A stretch of DNA of 64,000 bases from an uncultured Verrucomicrobiota bacterium (GTDB lineage: Bacteria > Verrucomicrobiota > Kiritimatiellia > CAIVKH01): contig CALKUH010000029.1 of NCBI GenBank assembly GCA_937996795.1, positions 1 to 64,000 on the forward strand. Direction: 5' to 3'. The notes below the pieces were generated by a model. The model was not told the DNA's origin. It searched no databases and saw only the letters and a list, made by a program, of their open reading frames with translations. The translations under genes were made by a program, and so were the position numbers. Position 1 is the stretch's first letter, and each line of letters starts with the position of its first letter. Positions 58,408-64,000 of the stretch are shown here, piece after piece.

Positions 58408-61043
58408 TGAAACGGTTCCTCAAGGTCCTGCTCCTCCTGCTTCCCGTGCTTGCCGCGGCGGCGCTGTGGCTGCTGCGCAGCGAGTCGGGACAGGCGCAGC
58501 TGGAGCGCTGGCTGCGCCCGCGCCTGCCCGGGGAGGTCCGCATCTCCGGGCTGGGCGGCGCGCTTCCGTTCCGCGGCCATCTGGATGTGATCGAGCTTCG
58601 CGACGAGCGCGGGGTGTGGTGCGTCGCGCAGGATGTGCAGTGGACGCTACAGCCGCGCAGCCTCTTGCGCCGTGAACTTGTCCTGCGCAGCGCTTCGGGC
58701 GCGCGCGTGGACCTACTGCGCCTGCCCGCGGGCGACGGGGCGCGCCCGGACGTGACGCCGCGAGCCGCGTCGCGCTGGTCGTTCTGGGTCCAGTCCGCGC
58801 GCGTCGACGATCTGGTGGTGGACGCCTCCATTCTCGGCGAGCGGTTGTCGGTCCAACTGGAGACCGCGCTGCGCGGCGATGCGCGCGCGTGGACCGCCGC
58901 CGCCTCGGCGTCCACCACCTGGCGCGACGAGGCGTTGCTGCTCGTGGGGTCCGCACGCGCCGCCCCCACCGGGTCCACCTTTGAAATCCGGCGGCTCGCC
59001 GGCGATGGATTCGAAGCGCAGGCCCAGGGCGGGTGGGCGCCGGAACGCCGCATCGAAGTGACCGGCGCCTTCACGAACGCGCCGCTGCTCGCGCGGCTGG
59101 CGCGTCTTGAACACAGTGGCGCAGGCCGGTTCAACGGCGCGCTGGTGTGGCGCGGGGATGGACCGAGCGCGGGGCTGAAGGCGTCGGTCTCGGATGCGCG
59201 GGGCTTCGGCATCGAACTCCAACACGGATGGGGGTCCGCCGTGTGGACGCCGAACGGCTGGCAGACGACCGTGGTCGAAGCGGACGGCCGCTGGCGCGGC
59301 GAACCGTGGCGGCTGGCGCAGCCGGTGGAACTGTCGGCAGGTGCGGGCGGCCTCCGCTGGAACGCGCCCGCGTTCGCGTGGGCGGGCCTCGCGGCGGAAA
59401 GCCGGGGCGTGTGGTCGACGGCGCGTGTCGATGCCGTGGTGCGCCTGCCCGCGGTGGACCTCGGCGCGTCGCCGGTGTCGAATCGCCTGCGCGCCGGCAT
59501 CGCGCGCGCCGAACTGCGCGTGTCCGGCACGCCGGATCAGCCGCACTGGCTGCTGGAAGCGGAGGCGGATGGCGTGGCGCCGCGCGTCGACTCCACGTTC
59601 CAATTGAACCCCGCGCAGGTGCGCCTGCGCGCGGAAGCCGTCGACGGCGAGGCGCGCGTCGCCGGGCGGGTGGAGGGATGGACGCGCGAGCCGATCCGCC
59701 TTCAGGCCTCGATGCCGCTCCATGCGCCGCTGGACGGGCGTCCGGTTTCCATCGCGCCCACGGGCGCCGTCGCGGGCGCGCTGGCCTTTGAGGTGGACCT
59801 CGCCCAGGCGGGCCGCTTTGCCGATCTTCGCGGCGCGAGCCTTGAAGGCCGGGTCGCGTGCGACCTCACGGTCGGCGGGACGTGGTCCTCGCCCGCAGTA
59901 AACGGACGCCTCACGCTGGAACGTGGCCGCGCCGAGTTCCCGGATAGCGGCACCGTGTTGCAACACATCGAGATCGACCTGCGGGCGGATCGCGATCAGC
60001 TCGTGATCGCGCGCGCGGAGGCGGACGATGGCGCGGGCGGTCGCATCGCGCTGGACGGCGCCCTCCGATTTCTTCCCGCGGAGGGCTTCCCGCTGGAGGC
60101 CGGCCTGCGGCTGCATCGCGCCGCCCTGTGGCGGCAGGATGGAACGCAGATGCGGCTCGACGGACGCGTGGCCGTGCGCGGTCCCGTCACCCGCCCGGTC
60201 GTGACGGGGCGGCTGGATCTGGTGGACGCCGAACTCCGCCTGCGTCCCACGCCGCCCACGCTTCGCCTCGTGCCCATCGACGACCCCGCGGGCCCGGTGG
60301 CCGCCCCCGCGACGACGTCGGCGTGGCTGCAGGCCATCGCGCTCGACGTGGCGGTGCGCGGGCGCGACATCCGCGTGGCGGGTCGCGGCCTGGACTCCGT
60401 GTGGCGCGCGGATCTGCGCGTGGACGGGGTCGCCGCGTCGCCCCGGCTGCGCGGGCCGCTGACCGTGGAGCGCGGCTATTTCCTCTTCATGGGCCGTCGT
60501 TTCACCCTCGACCGCGCCGTGCTTTCCTTCGACGGACGTACCCCGCCGGCGCCGGTGATTGACCTCGCCGCCTCCGCGCGCGCCGGGGACATGCAGGCGC
60601 GCCTCTACGCGGCGGGTCCGATCGACGCGCCCGCGCTGCACCTGGAGTCGGACCCCGCGTATCCGGCGGATGAGATCCTCGCGCGCCTGCTGTTCGGCCG
60701 CTCGACCGATGCCATCAGCCCGTTCCAGGCGGTGCGCCTGGCGCACGGGCTGAACGTCCTGCGCGGGCGCGGCCGTACGCTGGACGTGCTGGAGCGGGGA
60801 CAATCGATCCTGCGCGTGGACCAGCTGGAACTCGTGCAGAGCGATGAGGCCGCGGAGATTTCCGCCATCAGCGTCGGCAAATACGTCGGGCGCAACATCT
60901 ACGTCGAAGGCGAAAAAGGCCTCGGCGAATCCGCCGACCTCATCACCGTGGAAGTCGAACTCACGCCCTCCCTCATCCTCACCACCGAATCCAGCCCCCG
61001 CATCCGCGAAGGCATCGGCCTCAAATGGCGGCGGGATTATTAG
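58407..61043 (+). CDS. tamB: TamB-like translocation/assembly protein (DUF490)
   Basis: An 878-residue AsmA-like protein. One N-terminal membrane helix (about 5-22) is followed by a long, repetitive beta-rich periplasmic part. The C-terminal DUF490 region (about 540-878) holds GRAEFPDSGTVLQHIEIDLRAD, DLAASARAGDMQARLYAAG and PAYPADEILARLLFGRS. It bridges inner and outer membranes with TamA for outer-membrane protein or lipid transport. The ATG overlaps the tamA stop by one base (TGATG), giving tight coupling. It is somewhat shorter than proteobacterial TamB. Confidence 0.92.
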   Translation: MKRFLKVLLLLLPVLAAAALWLLRSESGQAQLERWLRPRLPGEVRISGLGGALPFRGHLDVIELRDERGVWCVAQDVQWTLQPRSLLRRELVLRSASGARVDLLRLPAGDGARPDVTPRAASRWSFWVQSARVDDLVVDASILGERLSVQLETALRGDARAWTAAASASTTWRDEALLLVGSARAAPTGSTFEIRRLAGDGFEAQAQGGWAPERRIEVTGAFTNAPLLARLARLEHSGAGRFNGALVWRGDGPSAGLKASVSDARGFGIELQHGWGSAVWTPNGWQTTVVEADGRWRGEPWRLAQPVELSAGAGGLRWNAPAFAWAGLAAESRGVWSTARVDAVVRLPAVDLGASPVSNRLRAGIARAELRVSGTPDQPHWLLEAEADGVAPRVDSTFQLNPAQVRLRAEAVDGEARVAGRVEGWTREPIRLQASMPLHAPLDGRPVSIAPTGAVAGALAFEVDLAQAGRFADLRGASLEGRVACDLTVGGTWSSPAVNGRLTLERGRAEFPDSGTVLQHIEIDLRADRDQLVIARAEADDGAGGRIALDGALRFLPAEGFPLEAGLRLHRAALWRQDGTQMRLDGRVAVRGPVTRPVVTGRLDLVDAELRLRPTPPTLRLVPIDDPAGPVAAPATTSAWLQAIALDVAVRGRDIRVAGRGLDSVWRADLRVDGVAASPRLRGPLTVERGYFLFMGRRFTLDRAVLSFDGRTPPAPVIDLAASARAGDMQARLYAAGPIDAPALHLESDPAYPADEILARLLFGRSTDAISPFQAVRLAHGLNVLRGRGRTLDVLERGQSILRVDQLELVQSDEAAEISAISVGKYVGRNIYVEGEKGLGESADLITVEVELTPSLILTTESSPRIREGIGLKWRRDY

Positions 61044-61447
61044 GGGGAGGATTCACCACGGAGGCACGAAGCGCGCGGAGGGGAGGGTGGTGAAGGAACA
61101 ACAAGCGCCCTTAAAGCGGCGCCGACGGCGCGGCGCCCTCCAACATAATGCAGCCTGCGCTTGGAGGGCGGCAGGCCATTGCGCTGAGGTACGCTGGAGA
61201 ACCCCGTGGCGCGACCCCATCGACAACTCCGGCACCCGCAAACGCCCCATTCCCCGCCGAAATTCGCATTGCATCGCCCCCGGAATATTCTTCACAGTCG
61301 CTCCGCCTAAGCGATGCTTCCTTGCATCTTGTCGTTTAAGATGATAGCAAAAAGCACTTTTACGTAACTCGATTCAAATCAGGGCGGCCTTTTCAGAACG
61401 GCGGGATAGTGGGAAACCGACTAATCACTTGTTCGGCGGAGCAAGCT
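61044..61447. other. Gene-poor spacer with repeat words
   Basis: About 400 bp without a credible gene. The first part holds an ACCACGGAGGCACGAAG word (near 61055-61071), a GGCGCC-rich block and the 16-bp repeat at 61162-61177. The last 100 bp become A+T-rich. It marks the change from G+C-rich core to lower-G+C accessory DNA. I see no tRNA, att site or transposase. Confidence 0.6.
61162..61177. repeat. 'GGCCTGCCGCCCTCCA' repeat (copy 2, inverted)
   Basis: The reverse complement of the 49232-49247 element, exact over 16 bp. Confidence 0.6.
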
Positions 61448-62362
61448 ATGAGCCACATCATAACACGCAAGATGATAACCACAAAGAGCGACGTCTTCGG
61501 CCGCAAGTGGTGGTATGCCTTTCGCGATCTACCAGAGATAGCCGACGAGGTTAAGGCAAAGCAGTACGTCGATTCGCTATTCCAACAGTGCGGCGCAATT
61601 ACGAAGTCATGGAATGCCGACGTGAACTCCGAATGGATTGTGCGCTGCTACCTCGCCGCACGTCTGATAATGGCGAGCACCCTATACATCAATAGTTATC
61701 GCCACTGCATGACGGTCAATCAACGAGTTCCCGCGACATTTCTTCAGTACTACGCCGTACTATTCGCCATGCGCGCCAGCGTCCTTACCTCGCCGATGCA
61801 ATCATGGAGCAACGGCGAACTCGTCGGCATGACGCATAGCAAGGCGATCAACGTCAGTTGCGACATTCTCAAATGCATCACATTATCTGACTACGCTGAC
61901 ACAATAAAGGGACAAATAGCCGAAATGAAAGGTAAGCGAGAATTGATATCGTACATCGCCCCGTCTCGGGGCGATGGAGATATTCTACTTCTCGACGATA
62001 CTGGACTGATCGCGTTGTGCACGCGCTTTTCCGAGATGGCCCAACTTCAATCCGAGGTGATGGAGGCTTCTCTACACAAGAAGGCACCCGACAAGTCCAC
62101 CCTTGTTTTCAAAGATGAATTCTTCAGACAAGCATGCTCGGCTGTGTGCGAGGAATGCGAATATCTCGATCACGAAGATGCATACCGCCTTGATTATCTG
62201 CGTCGAAAGCATCCATTGATGACCAATGTGTGTCACATCATTTCGGAGGGTCACTCGGAAGACTTCTTTGGTGCCTGGCTGCCAAAAGACGATGACGAAG
62301 TGAGGTCGGACGCGGTGTTCGATCCGGATAAGGAATGGGATGTCATATTCGATATTCCATGA
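61448..62362 (+). CDS. Hypothetical protein in accessory segment
   Basis: A 304-residue soluble protein of unknown family with no signal peptide or membrane segment. It is mainly helical with many Cys and Met residues; the middle (YAVLFAMRASVLTSPMQSW) is the most hydrophobic part. Codon use and G+C differ sharply from the tamB side, a sign of transfer. I prefer the ATG at 61448 (GGAG 9 nt upstream); a GTG at 61409 in the same frame is the alternative. It is followed by the NUDIX gene after 82 bp. No function is proposed. Confidence 0.65.
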   Translation: MSHIITRKMITTKSDVFGRKWWYAFRDLPEIADEVKAKQYVDSLFQQCGAITKSWNADVNSEWIVRCYLAARLIMASTLYINSYRHCMTVNQRVPATFLQYYAVLFAMRASVLTSPMQSWSNGELVGMTHSKAINVSCDILKCITLSDYADTIKGQIAEMKGKRELISYIAPSRGDGDILLLDDTGLIALCTRFSEMAQLQSEVMEASLHKKAPDKSTLVFKDEFFRQACSAVCEECEYLDHEDAYRLDYLRRKHPLMTNVCHIISEGHSEDFFGAWLPKDDDEVRSDAVFDPDKEWDVIFDIP

Positions 62363-62444
62363 AGGAATCGCCTTCACCGTATTCCTCACCCGCGGCGGGT
62401 TCGGAATCCGGTGAGGCGTAACGTTAGCAGAGAAGAATGAAAGA

Positions 62445-63119
62445 ATGAAAAAGAGCGACAGCTTCATATTGCTCACAGTCGTAGTCGGGGTTATACTCAA
62501 CTTGGGTGCCGCCCATATCGACCGTCGATTCCCTCCCGTGTCCGCCTATGCGTCCACGCTTCTGGCGGCCGCGTTACTGCTCTATTTGTGTTATCGGGTT
62601 TTTGACGGGCTTCTGCATTATCTCCGCTTTGGCCGTTACGCAGTGCTAATCTTTTTCCTGAACAGCAAGAACCAACTACTCTTGATTCGCCATCCGTATC
62701 ACAAATGTTACTTGCCGCCGGGCGGGCGTCTTTCCCAGTGGGAGCTTCCTCACGAAGCTGTTTCCAGGAAGCTAAAGGAAGAAGTCGGCGTTACGTCTTA
62801 CGAACTTCATCCCACGTTTCATAATCCTCCTGTGGTGATAAGCGAAAAGGTCGAGGATGTTCCACGTCCATACACGGTTCATATGGAGCACCGACGACAG
62901 CGGAACCTGATACGATTCCATTATGCCTTTGTATACGTGTGCCGCTTTAAGGGGAACGACGAAACGCTTCCGCGTGTCGCGGACTACGAACCGCACTTCT
63001 TCGACCTCGAATCCATCTATAACATGCCACGTGGCACGATCCCATATGATGACATTATACGCCGCTACGAAGACATCCTAATACAGCTCGGAGTTCCACA
63101 CTATGTCGACAAAGCATAA
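62445..63119 (+). CDS. Membrane-anchored NUDIX-domain protein
   Basis: A 224-residue protein with two N-terminal membrane helices (about 7-27 and 37-59) and a cytoplasmic-type NUDIX domain. The NUDIX box spans residues 94-116 (G94, E100, R108, E112, E113, G115), but position 109, normally Glu in the 'RE' pair, is Lys. This may weaken pyrophosphatase activity or change substrate. PPGGRLSQWELPHEAV is the box start. The gene overlaps the Gfo/Idh/MocA gene by 17 bp, so the two act together. Lower G+C suggests acquisition. Confidence 0.8.
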   Translation: MKKSDSFILLTVVVGVILNLGAAHIDRRFPPVSAYASTLLAAALLLYLCYRVFDGLLHYLRFGRYAVLIFFLNSKNQLLLIRHPYHKCYLPPGGRLSQWELPHEAVSRKLKEEVGVTSYELHPTFHNPPVVISEKVEDVPRPYTVHMEHRRQRNLIRFHYAFVYVCRFKGNDETLPRVADYEPHFFDLESIYNMPRGTIPYDDIIRRYEDILIQLGVPHYVDKA

Positions 63120-64000
63120 GCTGCTGATCGTCGGCTGCGGCAAGCACCTCCTGAACACGATGAGCCATCATCTCCTTCGCTTGAAGTCTGCGGCGTTGGT
63201 TTGTTGCGTTGACCCTATTACACATGCGCGGCACGCGGCACGCGACCTGTTACGATGCGGCTCTTCATGTGCCGCCATCGAAGAAGTAGACTTCTCCACC
63301 GTCTCGGCTGCCATCGTTGCAACCCCACCATACGCGTCGTTTGCAATCACAAATCATCTAATCGAGAGACATATTCCCGTTCTTGTTGAGAAACCTCCAG
63401 CCATGAATAGTGCCGATATCGCGACCTTGGACGAGAAGGCGCAAAGGCTTGGTGTTCGCGTTCAGGTAGGTTTTAATTTCAGGTTCGCGGCAGCCTATAG
63501 AGCACTGCGAAACGTTTGTGAGAAGCATCCGCCGGCACTCTTGTCATGCCACTTCGTTAGCCGTCATCCCGCTTCTTCCGAGTGGGGCGTTAGCGATCCA
63601 CGCGAGGCTTGGCTGCGCCACAACGGAGTTCACCTCCTCGATATGGTCCGATCCGTGAGTGGCGCACTGGTGTTAACCAATGCTGAGCGCACCAGTAGTG
63701 GAGAAGGCAGGCACTTGGCATGCGTGGCTCTGCACTCCGCATCGACTATCATTCAGGTCATCGTCGGGAATATGACATCCGGGTTCTCACTTGGAATGAC
63801 CGCAATTCTAGAAGATGGAAGGACCTTTCAAATGAGAGGTCTTGGCTCATGCGTAGAAGTTGCATATCCTGACGGCCCTGTTGTCTCGACACTTTATGCG
63901 ACCAAGAGTATGGATGATGGATGGGATCGGTTAGGCTACGGAGCAGAACTCGATGCGTTTCTTAGCGATGACCCGAATATTGAACGGCCGAATCTTGGAG
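63103..64000 (+). CDS. Gfo/Idh/MocA family oxidoreductase, 3' end outside window
   Basis: The frame stays open to the window edge (299 codons visible). The Rossmann start LLIVGCGKHLLNTM near residue 7, AAIVATPPYASFAI and the family motif LVEKPPAMNSADI, followed by VQVGFNFRFAAAYRAL, identify a Gfo/Idh/MocA dehydrogenase. These enzymes oxidise or reduce sugars and sugar nucleotides with NAD(P). The start at 63103 overlaps the NUDIX gene by 17 bp. Likely part of a sugar or surface-glycan accessory cluster that continues beyond the window. Confidence 0.85.
   Translation, partial: MSTKHKLLIVGCGKHLLNTMSHHLLRLKSAALVCCVDPITHARHAARDLLRCGSSCAAIEEVDFSTVSAAIVATPPYASFAITNHLIERHIPVLVEKPPAMNSADIATLDEKAQRLGVRVQVGFNFRFAAAYRALRNVCEKHPPALLSCHFVSRHPASSEWGVSDPREAWLRHNGVHLLDMVRSVSGALVLTNAERTSSGEGRHLACVALHSASTIIQVIVGNMTSGFSLGMTAILEDGRTFQMRGLGSCVEVAYPDGPVVSTLYATKSMDDGWDRLGYGAELDAFLSDDPNIERPNLG

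Noticed and set aside
61053..61344. Short frames in the gene-poor spacer as genes
   Set aside because: They are arginine-rich, lack ribosome-binding sites and coincide with repeat words; no family resemblance.

Overview
The window is mostly G+C-rich, tightly packed bacterial chromosome of a Gram-negative-type organism. An outer membrane is implied by the TamA/TamB pair, several lipoproteins and a DsbD homologue. A TIGR03790-family protein, a secreted nuclease with 'DxDGDGLPDxWE' calcium-type repeats, a DUF2934 protein, a GDP-rhamnose/fucose-type pathway and many short dispersed repeat 'words' point to the PVC superphylum (Kiritimatiellota/Verrucomicrobiota/Lentisphaerota). Kiritimatiellota is my best guess, but this is inference from gene content only. 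I recognised no rRNA, tRNA, CRISPR array, IS element or prophage.

Layout. 1-2106: two unrecognised genes, at least one secreted, with visibly lower G+C. 2163-13046: a long plus-strand run, tilS-ftsH-folP-cdaA-ybbR, then a TPR protein, a lipoprotein, a TIGR03790 protein, tatD and a ROK kinase, mostly overlapping or a few bases apart. It joins membrane proteolysis, folate and c-di-AMP synthesis. 13056-14053: a DUF167 protein and an M50 protease. 14094-18627 (minus): sugar-nucleotide genes (ugd; sugar isomerase-gmd-rmd) with rpsU between them. 18717-21246: an amino-acid ABC transporter. 21425-22696: an HTH protein plus a nucleotidyltransferase, resembling a toxin-antitoxin module, behind a promoter that contains an 18-bp palindrome. 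22763-30742: FkbM methyltransferase, secreted nuclease, reductase, esterase, lytic transglycosylase and small membrane proteins. 30925-37172: argS, then redoxin, dsbD and acyl-CoA ligase on the minus strand. 37440-42084: a four-gene two-component cluster (XRE-REC, PAS kinase, REC, hybrid kinase). 42116-49761: ATP-cone nucleoside kinase, pyruvate kinase, M29 aminopeptidase, envelope proteins, amidohydrolase and thioesterase. 49821-56607: a TRAP transporter whose membrane and binding subunits are separated by an SGNH hydrolase and a GH53-like galactanase. 56620-61043: tamA-tamB. 61044-64000: a 0.4-kb gene-poor stretch, then a lower-G+C accessory segment with an unknown protein, a membrane-anchored NUDIX protein and a Gfo/Idh/MocA oxidoreductase running off the end.

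Two patterns cut across the window. First, at least seven genes lacking a Shine-Dalgarno have a sigma70-like promoter whose -10 hexamer ends 6-7 nt before the start codon, which predicts leaderless mRNAs. Second, at least six families of short dispersed repeats sit between genes. Some have been absorbed into genes: one codes part of an acyl-CoA ligase, one part of a signal peptide, and one supplies a ribosome-binding site.
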